This document shows, in pieces, positions 21,140-33,032 of a stretch of 64,000 bases of DNA. The stretch comes from Diadophis punctatus similis. Its lineage: Eukaryota > Chordata > Lepidosauria > Squamata > Dipsadidae. The notes below the pieces were generated by a model. That model searched no databases and had not been told where the DNA came from. It worked only from the letters and a program-made list of their open reading frames with translations. The stretch spans positions 161,126,547-161,190,546 of the forward strand of contig JALIGW010000001.1 of assembly GCA_023053685.1 (NCBI GenBank). The letters run 5' to 3'. A program made the position numbers and the translations under genes. Every line of letters starts with the position of its first letter. Within the stretch, counting starts at the first letter, position 1.

Positions 21140-23830
21140 CGCCTCCCTGCTCCGGTGTTTAGATTGAGAGAGTACTCACTTGAGTAGAACTGTAGGTTAA
21201 TAAATGAATATATTTTAGAACAAGCAAGACTGGTGAATAAATAGCAAAGGAGAGGACAGATCAAATGAAATAAATAATAAATAAATTGCTAAGATGGATT
21301 GGCCACCTAATGCAGCACTGAGAAACAGATAGACAGATGGGCAGAGATAAAATACTAAAAAGCAGGTAGCAAAACTAAGGCTGCTTCATCCCATTATTTC
21401 TCAATTTCTGAAGAGACTGTGGTTTGGATGACTAATGGCGGCCTGGTTGCAAATTTCACACATCCTTTTTCTAGCCCCCCCCCCACCTCCAATTTTCTGC
21501 CCCTGGGTTTTTCAAAAAGCCTTCCCCCCCACTTGCATTTGGAAAAACAGAGTTTCAGTGGGGATGTGAACTAAGCTCATATTGGCCCATTCACTTTTAG
21601 GCCAGTGAAAATGGTTTCCCAACTGCCTTGCTTCATCTCAGGATTTGAGTACCTGCTCAATCCATCCAATTTCTGTACCTAGCATTGTCTAGACCCCTTG
21701 ATATAAAACCTTCTCCTCTGTGAATTTATTTTATTTTATTCTCTACCTCAAGATCATTTAGAGTATTTTAGTCTGAGGGAACAAAGCAAGATTTCAGAGT
21801 CTTCTCACTAAAAGTGATTTCTCTGCTAGAATCAATCCCTTTTGAACTTATTTTACATTTTTCATTTCTTGATGAAAAAAGTTTGGTCTTTCTTTTTCTT
21901 CATAATTTATACTCCGAGATGAACATATCCCACTGATTTCTCCATTACACCAGATTTCCTGCAAATCAAAAACTCTTTTTCACAAATATATCCATGTATA
22001 ATAAACAGTGTGAGAAGGGAGGAAGGGAACAATGATGAAGGATCAGAAAGAGTGAACCAAGGGAGGGAGGAAGGAAAGAAGGAAGAGGGAGAAACAGTGA
22101 AGAAGAAATGGAAGGAAGGGTGAAGAGGGAGGAACGGTGAAAGCGAGTGAGGGAGAAAAGAAAATAAGGAATGGTGGAAGAAAGGAGAAAGGAGAAAGAA
22201 GGAAGGTAATGACAGGGAGGGAGGTGTGAGAGGACAGGCTACCTACCAAATGGCCAACATCTATCTCTCCCTAGGCCTCTCCCTAGCCAGCTCAGCAATT
22301 GTTGGGTATAAAAGCAGAGAGGCAACTGCGGTTAATGGGGTTGGTGTGTGGAAGAGAGGGAAAGGTGTGTATGTGTAAAGCAGCCTCAAGTAGATAGAAA
22401 AAGATAATGCTCTCCAGCAGTAGGACTCACAAGGAATAGTAACTGAAATAGTAGTAAGACATGTAGTAGAAGTGGGAAAGAGCAGAGTAGTAATCAGTGA
22501 GTAGTAGCCTTTGAGTGTTTGTGCGTGTGTGTTGCATAAGGACCTGTGTGGTTGTGTTGACTGTCTTGAGTTTTAGAGACCACTGATTTGGATATACATA
22601 AAAGAACTGTGACAGGAAGGAAGGGAGGGAAGGAGAGAGAGAGGGAGGGAGGGAGACCAAAGGAGGGATAAAAGGAATTAAGGAAGGGGGAGAGGAGGCA
22701 AGGAAAGAGGAAGGAGCAGGGAGGCAAAAAAGGAAGGAACCTATAACAATACAATATATAGCTGTGTGACTTATTTGCATGATGTGATGAATGCCATCAA
22801 GGCACTGTATAGCTAAAATATAATAAGAAAAAATGTAATTAAAAGCATATTAAAACATTTTAAAATATTAAAAGCCACTAGTGATTATAAGACAGTGTTT
22901 GGGGCACCATATTTCTAATGATTACATTAAACAAATATTTTTATGTCTGCACTATGATTTGGAGATTCAGCCATACTGATCCATCCAAAAGTATGAATTT
23001 CTGGTGAAAATACACTATTTTCCTACTCAGACTGAAAGTTTTCTAAACCACATTGGCTGCATTTTTAAAACATGGAAGATTACTTGAGAATGTTATAATA
23101 TCAGAGATTTCCCAAGTTGATTATTAGGTCCAGTCACCCAATTTTTATTAATACAAAGATCGGACTGTCTTTGTAGTGAGTCTCCCAAAATCATTGAGAG
23201 TAAGGGGTCATATAAGTTTAATAAATTATTTTGATTGGTTAGAGAATCAGCCAGATGTTTAGACTGAATTTGGCAATTTTGTCCACCTATCGAATCCTTC
23301 CCAAGGACCTGGCATACTAAAATGTTGTTGTTTGATGGAGCTAAAGATATTGTCGCAGAATATAAGCTTTCCAAGTAAAACTATCTTTTGCAATTGACGG
23401 ATGGGGATTTGGTCAATGCTAATAGTGCTCCTGATGTTTCAGGATTGCACCTAAGACGTCAATCACTATTAGTATCATCTTTATTTTCTTTGCCGCAGTC
23501 ATTCTACTTCTGTTTGCAGGTCTTTCTATTCTGTGATTTTTCTTCAGTCCTTTCTATTCTTATCTTATTCCTATTCTTATGTCCAAAGATGCTTTGGGAA
23601 AAGTGAATCAGTTATATTATAGTCATTTTCAGTTTCCTATCGTAGCAAATTTCCTCATGCAAAGAAATAACATATTCCAGAGAGAAAGAAATTCCCTGAT
23701 GATGGATTTTAGCACGAAACCAAAAACTTGGAAGAATAAACCTTTGGTCCTGGTGCATTGACTCAGACTAGATCTTGCAACAATATCCTGGGACACATGT
23801 ATTTACCTTCATTCACGAAAGAAGTAACTG
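21140..23830. other. Intergenic DNA with purine-rich tracts, no gene seen
   Basis: Segments 22015-22230 and 22610-22740 are strongly purine-biased on the plus strand (GGAA/GAGG units). The rest is AT-rich and unrecognised. Open frames over the purine tracts are low-complexity. Confidence 0.6.
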
Positions 23831-23837
23831 TTTAAAC

Positions 23838-24626
23838 CAGCGGTCTCCAACTGGTGGTCCGTGGACCACTGGTGGTCCATGAGAAAATTTTGGTGGTCCG
23901 CAGAAAAATTATTTGCATTTTTTATATTGCACTAAATCAGAGGTCCTCAAACTACGGCCCCTGGGCTGGATACGTGCAATGAATGTTTGTGTTGCTGCAG
24001 AGAGTCTCCCCCTTTGGGGTCTTTTTGTGTGGGTTGGAGGGGGGGGAGAAATTCCGACTTGGGGTCTGCTTCAGCCTCCTGGTGTGGGGCTTTGGACGAA
24101 GGCTGGAGGGAAGTGCCGCTGGTGGCAAAGAGCTGGAGGGCCTTGTTCCAGTGGGACTGCATCATGGCCTGGAACTGGCTGACCATCTCAGTCCGCTGAG
24201 CCTCCAGGTGCCGGTACCTGGCCTTGCACTCCTGCAGGTCTTCCCTCTGCTTGGAAAGCCTATGCTGGTAGTCCTCAGTGAGGTGCTTCTGCTGAGCCTC
24301 CTTCTCTGTCAGATCCAATTTGAACTGAGCCAGCTGTTTTGGCAACTCTTTCTCATGGTGGCTGCTTAGCTCCAACAACTGCTTCCTGTTGGTGCCCTAA
24401 GGACCCCGGGCGGGGAGGCGGGAAGTGGATGGGAGGGGAGAGGCGAGTAGAGGCTGGTGAGGTGCCCATTGATGTGAGTGACATAGAGTTGGCCACGCCC
24501 ACCCAATCACATGACCACCTAGCCATGTCCACCCAGCCGGTCATTAGGCAGATCATATTAGTGATCCGCGGGATTTAAAATTATGAATTTAGTGCTCCCT
24601 GAGGTCCGAAAGGTTGGCGACCCCTG
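23838..24626. mobile_element. hAT-type element (789 bp) carrying a captured host coding fragment
   Basis: The left end CAGCGGTCTCCAACTGG pairs with the complement of the right end (CAGGGGTCGCCAACCTTTCG). The element is flanked by GTTTAAAC (23830-23837) and GTCTAAAC (24627-24634), 7/8 identical. No transposase is present. A second hAT-style left end (CAGAGGTCCTCAAACTACGG) occurs inside at about 23939, so this may be a composite. The centre carries the CNTROB-like segment described separately. Confidence 0.8.
23947..24390 (-). pseudogene. CNTROB-like (centrobin) coiled-coil fragment captured in a hAT element
   Basis: An uninterrupted minus-strand frame of over 140 codons. Its first ~85 codons read like the coiled-coil part of centrobin: RKQLLELSSHHEKEL, KQLAQFKLDLTEKEAQQ, TEDYQHRLSKQ, QRTEMVSQFQAMMQSHWNKA. 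Centrobin has the same order of RKQL, ELxxQLAQFK, EDYxxRL, EQRxELV and QAMxQxHW. Centrobin is a centriole-associated protein. Here there is no start codon, promoter or 3' exon, and the segment sits between hAT termini, so it is a transduplicated fragment rather than a gene. The identification is from memory of the family. A different coiled-coil centrosomal protein is possible. Confidence 0.6.
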
Positions 24627-24659
24627 GTCTAAACCTTATTCACCAATATTCAATAATAT

Positions 24660-24893
24660 GAGCCACGGTGGCGCAGTGGTTAGAGTGCAGTACTGCAGGC
24701 TACGTCTGTTGACTGCCGGCTGCCTGCAATTTGGCAGTTCAAATCTCACCGGGCTCAAGGCTGACTCAGCCTTCCATCCTTCCGAGGTGGGTAAAATGAG
24801 GACCCAGTTGTTGGGGGCAATATGCTGACTCTGTAAACTGCATAGAGGGGGCTGTAAAGCACTGTAAAGTGGTATGTGCTATTGCTAAGTGCT
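24660..24893 (+). mobile_element. tRNA-derived squamate SINE, copy 2
   Basis: Best-preserved copy: A-box TGGCGCAGTGG, B-box CAGTTCAAATCTC, then CCTTCCATCCTTCCGAGGTG and a GTAAAGTGGTATG end. Inserted close to the right end of the hAT element. Confidence 0.88.
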
Positions 24894-24899
24894 ATTCAT

Positions 24900-26863
24900 C
24901 ACTCTTTGTCAATAGAGAAAAGTAAAGCAAAGGGAAAGAATTAGAACAGTAACTGTTCTACTTTGAGATTTCTTAATTTAGAAACCCTAGATAAGCAAAC
25001 ATATTAAAAGAAATTATCTTGCTCTCATGCTGATATGACATTCTGCATTGACTTCAGCATTAAGGCCAAACACAGTCGTATCAATCAAGACACACAAAAG
25101 TTGGGACCCAAATGTTTGCATCAGCTTAGTGAGCTGTTCTGTATATTGATAAAACAGGGTGTGGAAGCATGTAGATCAATTAGCAGACCTGAATGAAAGT
25201 AATGATTCAACAATTGTGGGTGACATATATCATGGCCATTCATCCTGCATGGATTTTATAATTTAAATAAGAGGTAAGCATTGAACTACATGGTTCCCCC
25301 CCCCCCCCCAACCTGAGGCTCCTTGGCCTGGATGAATTGAGATAGCAGTTCTCAGAATCTCAGCCAGAATGCAGAGAATTGCTGTCCCAACATATTGCAG
25401 TGAGGAAGGCTGTGGAAAGTTGAAAATATGCTGTACATAGGCATAAGCTAATCAAAGGCATAGTCATGGTGTAATTTCTTCACAACGATGAATTGGATTT
25501 TGTTATTTTTAGTGTCAACCAAAATATTTCTCAACTCTATTGAGAAATTGAGAAACTCAAATCAAAAATAAAATTTAAAATAAAGTCCTTCCCTCCCTCC
25601 CTCCCTGTGCATCTGTAATGCAGCCCTGGACTATCTTCTGTTATTGATGTTCTCTGACAAGTAAATACTCTGCTCATTTTTGTTTAGCTGGGAGTTCCTT
25701 TTTGGATTTAAGATTGGTAGGATTATGACCAGATATCTCATCTTCCTGGATTCAAGAAATTGTACTCTGACTCTGTTTTCAAATAAAGTACACAGCTTGT
25801 ATTGTTACCATATGAAGTTCAACTACCGGTACATAGGCAGACATTACATAGGCAATGTAAACAGTAGACTCTGCTAGAGTCACATAGAAGTAAAATGGTT
25901 GGCTAAATAAATTGAATTAATTAATTGCCCCTATGCTTTTGCAGATCAGTGTTATGTTTAAGTTTCATATAAGAGGAGTCATAAACTATCATGAAACAAT
26001 ATTTGGAGTAAAAATATAGTGCTGCTCCTTTTACACACAGTCTAAGTAAATTTTGCAATAAATACTGATTTGTATCAGAATGCCCAACTCCTTTTCTACT
26101 GATCCCACTCATGAAGACAGTCACACCATTAAAGCCTTGGCTGGAAGCATAGTTAGTAACTTTAAATGGAGTGCCCAGAACATTTCCCTTGTGATCATCA
26201 TGTCATCCTTGCTTCTTCTTTTTCGCTGCTTGGTTATCATATGAGATTCAGATGATATTTGGAAGAACAGAAATTCCCTTTTCTTCTTTTTGCTGAGGAA
26301 AGCAGTTTTCAAGATGAAACTGGAAACAGAATTTTCTACCCAGGGACATTCGTGGGTCAAATTACTACAAAAGCAATACTCTAGATATCCCCCTTTTAAA
26401 TTCAGAGGAGCTGGAGTAATATGGGTGTCTAGGCTGTATGCTGCCTACCTCTTGGAATAATCTGGGAGTTTATTCTGATAAATTGTGTGTGATATTTGAA
26501 GTATGCATCAGAGCAGGATGGCACTGCTGAGAACCAAATTCAGTTTAAAAAACCTTGTCTGAGATGAAAAGATAAAGAGAAGGAGGCAGTGCAGCAATCC
26601 AAAGTTGTTGGACAGAGTGTGGCAAAAGTCTGGAGCTATAAAATATGTACAAAAAACACCATACCCTTGGGGGGGGGGGGGAACCAGATAAAAATAATAA
26701 ATAGATGAGAATAGTAGAAAGTATCATTCCAGTGTTGAAAAGCTGCTGGGATAGTAGAGAAGGGTAGTCAGGAAATGATTATAATCTATCTCAACTCCTG
26801 TTGCGAAAAGCAGCTATCTTTTCATACCCTTTCCCATGCAAAAGCCTCTGATTATATAGATAA

Positions 26864-26931
<68 letters not shown>

Positions 26932-28145
26932 TCCCTTAATCAGAAATCAAGTAAATTTTCTTTCCAATTTTAAATGTTGTTTTTCAGTTTGCCCTATACA
27001 CTCTCCTTTCTTGATATGCCCCATGAACTTTTGCATACATCCCCTAGATCTTTTCCCCAAAGCTGGTATATTATAATTTTTAATATGATAAAAAGTCAAT
27101 GTAATTTTTAAATTTTGTCTTATTTTGCCACTATTTTGTCCTATTCTCCACTCTTCATATTTTGGAGGACAGCCCTGCACTTGAACTCAAGGGTGAAGTA
27201 TGACCTTTTCTCCCATCAAATTATGCAGAACTCCATACTATAGTGCTAATAGAAAAAAATGATCAAATCATGCATTAGATATATAGGCTATGGAGTTTTC
27301 TTCAGAGAAATGTACAATAGCCTGATATCAAACTATAATTTCAATTAATCAAAATAATCACAAGACCATGCATCCAAATTCCTTATTTAGCCATCTCCCA
27401 CCTGTTGGTGCAAGATGAACAGGTCTATCAATATGGATTGTATATATAATAACAGGGAACAAAGGAACTAAAAATAAGTAATTAAAACTAAGAAACTAAA
27501 TTATGGAACTAAAACTAAGGAGCTAACTAAAATTAAAAAGAACAAATGGCTTAGAGTCAAGTTGTATGATCTTTAGTTGAAATGATTGTGATTGTTGGTT
27601 GACTTTATAACTGGCTAACGGACAACAGATTAGGAAAAGGGAATGAATGCCAGGGTTTAGATGGAAAGATGAGAATTGGCAAGAATTGGGTTGTGAATCC
27701 CAGCACTGATACCCAAGGGCCAAACATTATACTACTGTAGAGATTGTGGCAGGTCTCCCAGGCATCATTATAGGGAAATTATAAAAGACAGATTAGTGAG
27801 TCTTCTTTCCAGCACAAATCATAGTAAAACTAAGGAAGGCTGACAGCTGCCTACCTGAGTAGATGCCACAGAGATGTCATTGTAGTTATAAGCATTCAGA
27901 TGATTGGATTTATTCCATTTCGTTGGAAAAATAACTGATGTAAGAAAATCCTTATACCTTAGTAATAGTCAAGGAATGACAAGAACACCACACCCTTTTC
28001 AAGCAAGATTTTAGAACTGATAAGAAGGCAAATACAACACCCTACTGAGTCACAGAAATGATCTGCTACAGATCAGGTTTTTCTTTGTCTTCCAGGAATT
28101 TTTGTTAACTTTCCAGTCTAGCCTGTAATCCTAGGATTAAGCCAG
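24900..28145. other. Intergenic DNA, no gene recognised; contains simple repeats
   Basis: Holds a poly-C run near 25293-25308, a short CCCT tract near 25590, a G run near 26670 and a (GA)n tract at 26866-26928. Otherwise AT-rich and featureless to me. Confidence 0.55.
26866..26928. repeat. (GA)n microsatellite
   Basis: About thirty uninterrupted GA units. Confidence 0.97.
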
Positions 28146-28149
28146 GTCA

Positions 28150-28920
28150 ACAATTCAGACTTAAGCTCGGCATTCAGTACCATCATTCCAGATAGTCTTC
28201 TCACTAAACTGACTCAACTAGCTGTGCCTGACCACACCTGTAAGTGGATTATAAGCTTTCTAACAGATAGGAAGCATTAGGTGAAGCTAGGCAAAATTGG
28301 ATGCCTGTACAATTAGCATAGGTGGCTCCCAGGGCTGTGTGCTCTCTCCATTACTCTTCTCTCTATATACCAATGATTGAGTCTCAATCCCTCTATTAAA
28401 GTATTGAAGTTTGCAGATGATACAATAGTCATTGGTCTCATTCGAGATGATGAATTTGCATACAGATTGGAAGTTGAACAATAGCCAGTGGTGCAGCCAG
28501 AACAATCATGAAATGAACACACTCAAAACTATAGAAATGATAATAGATTTTAGGAGAAGCCCTCCTACCACCTCTTACATACTAGACAACATAATATCAA
28601 CAATAGAGACCATCAAGGTTCTGGGTTCTATAATCTCCCAGGACTTGAAATGGACACCTAACAATCAAGATATCATTAAAAAGCACAAAAAGATTGTTCT
28701 TCCTGCACCAACTCAGAAAGCTCAGACTGCCCAAGGAGCTGCTGATATAATTCTACAGAGGAATCATTGAATCTGTCATTTGTACCTCTATAACTGTCTG
28801 TCTTATATACTGGAGACAAATTCTTTGTGTGTCCAATCACTCTTAGCCAATAAAGAATCCTATCCTATCCTATCCTATATCCTATCCCATCCTTTCCTTT
28901 CCTTTCCTTTCCTTTCCTTC
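28150..28920 (+). mobile_element. Rex1/CR1-like LINE 3' fragment with TCCTA tail
   Basis: Broken RT reading frames include SSAFNTIIPDSLLTKL-like sequence, FADDTIVIGLIRDDEFAYRL (the active-site block) and EMIIDFRRSPP, then KVLGSIISQDLKW. It ends with AGCCAATAAAGAATCC and a tail of TCCTA units grading into TTTCC (28861-28920). Several stops and frameshifts make it inactive. Confidence 0.8.
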
Positions 28921-28999
28921 TAAGATTATCTAAAGTTGGTTACTTGTTAACACCTACTTGAGTACTCCAAACCTATTTTTATTTTACTTATTTTTTGTG

Positions 29000-29185
29000 C
29001 TTTAGTTTGTACTAATTCCTGAGACTGCCTGGACAAATTCTTGTAGTTCTTTTGGCAAGATTTCAGAAATGGTTTGCCTTTGTCCCCCTTCCTAGGGCTG
29101 AGAGAGAATGACTGGCCCAAGGTCACCCCCCAGGTTTTGTGTCTAAGGTGGGACTAGAACTTCCAGTCTCCAAGTTTCTTTCTCT
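29000..29185 (-). mobile_element. MIR-like SINE
   Basis: Contains CTGCCTGGACAAATTCTTGT, GAATGACTGGCCCAAGGTCA and GGTGGGACTAGAACTTCCAG, the reverse of the family seen at 36896. Confidence 0.7.
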
Positions 29186-29189
29186 TAAA

Positions 29190-30535
29190 GTTGCCAGACA
29201 CTTATATTTAAATTGCACTGGTTGTAGGATTAATATGAGTTAGCCAGCACAAAACAAATCCACAAGGCATATTGAATCCATTCCGGTCTCCACCTCTTTA
29301 AACGTAAGAATATAAGATGCTAAGATCTCACATTGTAGGATATCCTTTACATTTTAAAGAGGGCCTCATGTGAAGGATGGGATGTTTAATGGCATCTCAA
29401 TATCGCTCACATTTTATGAAAACAGAATCTAACCAACCTTCGATGATCCTGAAAAAACCAAGCAGTATCACATCAGGAAATCTTGGGGAATGACGGTGCA
29501 GGCAAGATTAGAAGTTAAAAATATCCAAGACATAATGGGCAAACCTGCCCAGTTGCCAAGATAATTATGTGGACATGTTTGTGAAATCATAGTCAACTCA
29601 AGGAATCTCTTAAGCCTCTGTTGTGTAAATAGAAACTCAACATAGACAGACAAGAAAACTGTATGCAAGAGGAAGATTTATTTATTTATGAGATTGGCAT
29701 GGCCATCCAACTCAAATAGTTGCGATTCTGGGCAATGTATACTAAACAAAATTAAAATCATAACTATAAACAGGTGCTCAGCAACCCACAAATTACATTA
29801 GAACCCTCTACCTGGGAACTCAAAGATGAGCAGCTATGTCACACTCTGCTGAATATTATCTAGGAAGGAACATCAGTCTTACTTTTTGGCAGGTACTTCT
29901 CTTATGCTAAAAATTGGTTCATTTCCACATTTCAGTATTATTTGCCCCAATATTGTTTTTACCATAGCTAAAGGAAAAGAATGATTAAAAACTAGAAATA
30001 TATTTTTAGCAGTGGGAAACAATGATACTACCTCTCCACCCTCCACGTCCCGAACAAACATAATTTGTTTAGAACATCAAAGAATGTTATTGCAGAGGAT
30101 GGTTTTTTTCACACATGCTCCTGTGAAATTAAAATATAAATTCATTCAAAAGATATTGAAGGTCTAATAAAAGATCAAAGGCTTGGATAGTCATGGTATT
30201 TTTCCTCCCTGTGGGTCTTTTAATGCTGATGATTGCTGATTATTGTCACAGAGCTTACAAATTAGATTTGAAAAGATATTTGGAAACATACAATAGGGGC
30301 TATTGAAGATTTAACTGTGGAAAAATACAAGCAGCACACCTTTTACAACAATGTAATGAAAGAGTGAACATGTGACTATTTCAAATGCTATATCATGCAT
30401 GACAATCAACTTTTGCTGTGGGAAGGTGAATGTTTTTCTAGTCTGCTTGTGTCTGTGGAAGACTATGACTCAGTATCCAGCTCTCACATTTCCCTCCACA
30501 TGATTGCAAAATGTTGATAATGGTCCTCTAGGTAG
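29190..30535. other. Intergenic DNA; short repeat remnant near 29665-29760
   Basis: AGATTTATTTATTTATGAGA and the following lines resemble an old LINE/SINE tail. No gene or RNA recognised in the remainder. Confidence 0.45.
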
Positions 30536-30539
30536 GCAT

Positions 30540-30725
30540 GCAGGTTTGTTTTAGTTCTAGTGCTATCCTGGTCACAAAGCCAGCTTGATGACCTTGAGCT
30601 AATCATTTTCTCTCAGCCTAGGAGGGAGGCACTGGCAAACCACTTCTGAAAAACCTTTGTAAGAAAACTACAGGGACTTGTCCAGGCAGCCTGTGAGATT
30701 TGGCGATGATTGAATGAAACAAAGA
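30540..30725 (+). mobile_element. MIR-like SINE
   Basis: Contains ACAAAGCCAGCTTGATGACC, GGCAAACCACTTCTGAAAAA and ACAGGGACTTGTCCAGGCAG in the family order. Followed by CA and GA microsatellite sequence. Confidence 0.7.
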
Positions 30726-30889
30726 CACACACACACAGGGAGTGAGAGAGAGAGAGAGGGGTGGGAGAGGGAGAGAGAATATGAATATCTGCTTTTTTGG
30801 GATCAACCATGTGTTGATCCCTTGGTTGTAACAGGAATTGGCCAACTGGTTTGTTGCCCAAAGCATGGCGTTGTGAGATGAGAGAGAGA

Positions 30890-31003
30890 GTGAGAGAGAC
30901 TGGCCTAAAGTCACCCAGCCAGCTTTCATGCCTAATGTAGGACTAGAAGTCTTTGTCTCCCTGTTTCAGTCTAGTGCCTTAACCATTAGAGCAAATTCTC
31001 CCT
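30890..31003 (-). mobile_element. MIR-like SINE fragment, opposite orientation
   Basis: Contains GAGACTGGCCTAAAGTCACC, GTAGGACTAGAAGTCTTTGT and CTTAACCATTAGAGCAAATT, the reversed 5' half of the same SINE family. Confidence 0.65.
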
Positions 31004-31098
31004 CCCTCCCTCCTCCCCCCCCCTCTCTATATCTATCTATATATATATATGTAGGTCTTTGGGTATTCGGGTTTTCTCCCGCGTGAAATTGGAAGTGT

Positions 31099-31150
31099 CT
31101 TGGCGACATTTCGATGAAGTCTCATTCATCATCTTCAGGCTAGTGTCTTC
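31099..31150 (-). ncRNA. Hammerhead-ribozyme-like core in the Penelope terminal region
   Basis: On the minus strand CTGAAGA (plus 31132-31138) fits the CUGANGA core. It is followed by a 6-bp stem GATGAA/TTCATC with a six-base loop, then GAAA (plus 31109-31112) and TGTCGCC. Hammerhead motifs are known in Penelope elements. Stems I and III are not clearly resolved, so activity is uncertain. Confidence 0.5.
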
Positions 31151-31427
31151 TGCTTCCTGCTTCTAGGAGCAATGTGAGATTGCTGCTGTTTCTTCCTTTT
31201 AACTGCCAGTGGAGGTTTGAACTGATAGGATGGGAGCTTGGCTCTGTTCTGATTGGTTGGAGGTGTGTTCTGATTGGTTGGGGGCTTGGCTGTGCTCTGA
31301 TTGGCTGGTTTTTTTTGCTGTGCTCTGATTGGCTGGGGGTATTCTCAGGTTCTGACTTGCAGGGGCATTTGAGCTGGTGAGCTGCATTGCTGCTGTTTGG
31401 CTTCTGGTTCGTGGTCGTGCCACATCT

Positions 31428-32120
31428 TCATGGAGGGTGTGTTTGCTTCATGTATGGATTGGAGGGGTTTAAAGTGGCTAATGATGCAGCTGTAGTATGG
31501 CTTCTGGTTTGTGGTCGTGCCTCATTGGTGTGGGTTTGGGTTTGCTTATTGCGTGGATGTGTGGTGGTGACATCCTGTGTGGTTTTCGTGAGTGTGGGTC
31601 TGATGTCATTCTTTGTGTTAGGGACTCGTTTGTCAATAAGGGCGGGTTTCCAAATAGCTGGTAGGCGGGAGGTGTCATCTCGTTTATTCATGCTGTGTGG
31701 GCGTTTTTCTATCTCGATGGCTTCTCTGATTATTCTGTTGTTAAAGTGTTCAGTTTTGGCGATAGTTCTGGTCTTTTTAAAGTCAATTTCATGTCCTGTG
31801 GCTTTAAGATGTTGGACCAGGGAAGAAGTTGGTTCCTCTTTTTTGACTGTGTTCTTGTGTTCTTCAATGCGTGCACTTATTCTTCTGTTGGTTTGTCCAA
31901 TGTATGTGGTGGGGCAGGCGGTGCATGGAATTTCATATACTCCTTGATTTTCTAACTCAATTTTGTCTTTGGGGTTTCTTAGGATGGTGGATATTTTTCG
32001 GTTTGTACAGAATGCTGTCTTGATGTTGTGTTTGTGGAGGATCTTGCTGATTCTATCTGTGGTGCCTTTTATGTATGGGAGAAGGGCTTTGCCGTTTTCT
32101 TGTTCTCTGTCTTGGATTTT
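31428..32120 (-). pseudogene. Penelope-like GIY-YIG endonuclease domain and C-terminal tail
   Basis: In a different frame from the RT, open to a stop at 31428. It encodes LENQGVYEIPCTACPTTYIG followed by QTNRRISARIEEHKN. This is the GIY-YIG core with the Cys-rich insert typical of Penelope nucleases and the conserved Arg and Glu. The tail from about 31690 is Thr/Asn/Pro-rich and of unknown role. Frame change relative to RT occurs at the homopolymer near 32125. Confidence 0.85.
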
Positions 32121-32908
32121 AGTGGGGGGTTTCTTTTTGGACTAGGTTGGTGATCTTATTTCTTTGGAATCTGTTGGATGCTAGTACGTTAGTGAGAGTA
32201 TTTTGTTCGGTTTTTAGGTGTTGTTCGTCAGCTAGGCATTTTGTTCTGGAGATGAGTGTCTTGGCTACGGAGTTGATCTGTGCTGGGTGGTGGTGTGAGA
32301 GTGCGTGCAGATAGCGGTTAGTGTGGGTTTTCTTCTGGTAGATGGTGTGTCCTAGGGAGCCATTGGATTTCTTGTAGACTAAGACATCCAGGAAGGGAAG
32401 TTGATTGTTAGCTTCTGTTTCCATGGTGAACTGTATTTTGGGGCGTAGGCTGTTGAGGTGTATGAGGAAGTTGTCCAGTTTTTCTTTCCCATGTGGCCAG
32501 ATTATGAAGGTGTCGTCTACATATCTGAGCCAGAGTTTGGGTTTGTGATCAGATTTTTCTAGAGCTTGGGTTTCAAAGTGTTCCATGTAGAGGTTTGCAA
32601 TGACAGGTGAGAGGGGTGATCCCATGAGTGCTCCTTCCATTTGTTTGTATTTTTGTCCGTTATAGATGAAGTATGTGTTGGATAGGCAGTGGTTGGTTAG
32701 ATCTAGGATGTGCTTGAGGGGGTTATATTTGTTTTGGATAGCTGTCAAGGCTTCTTTGATTGGCACTTGGGTGAAGAGGGATATGACATCGAAGCTCACG
32801 AGTAGGTCGCTGATGGATTCTGCATAAGGTTGTAGTTGTTTTGCGAGAAATTTGGCTAGGTTTTGTAGAGGTGAGCCTATGGAGCTGACTATGGGTCTAA
32901 GTGAGGTG
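32119..32908 (-). pseudogene. Penelope-like reverse transcriptase domain
   Basis: Reads open from the (AT)n border. Motifs are [35 protein letters not shown], the active site [12 protein letters not shown] (YVDD) and [11 protein letters not shown]. These match the RT of Penelope elements, which is related to telomerase RT. The frame ends at TAA just after a run of six C at about 32125-32131 of the plus strand (read as G). The family sequence continues one frame over into the GIY-YIG region, so the copy is broken by an apparent one-base indel. Confidence 0.88.

Positions 32909-33032
<124 letters not shown>

Noticed and set aside
22040..22250. Ser/Pro/Phe-rich minus-strand open frames
   Set aside because: Translation of low-complexity pyrimidine tracts.
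28432..28770. Stand-alone 112-codon gene
   Set aside because: It encodes the degraded C-terminal part of the Rex/CR1-like LINE reverse transcriptase.
31387..31955. 186-codon plus-strand frame
   Set aside because: Antisense shadow of the Penelope GIY-YIG region, where the minus strand carries the recognisable motifs.
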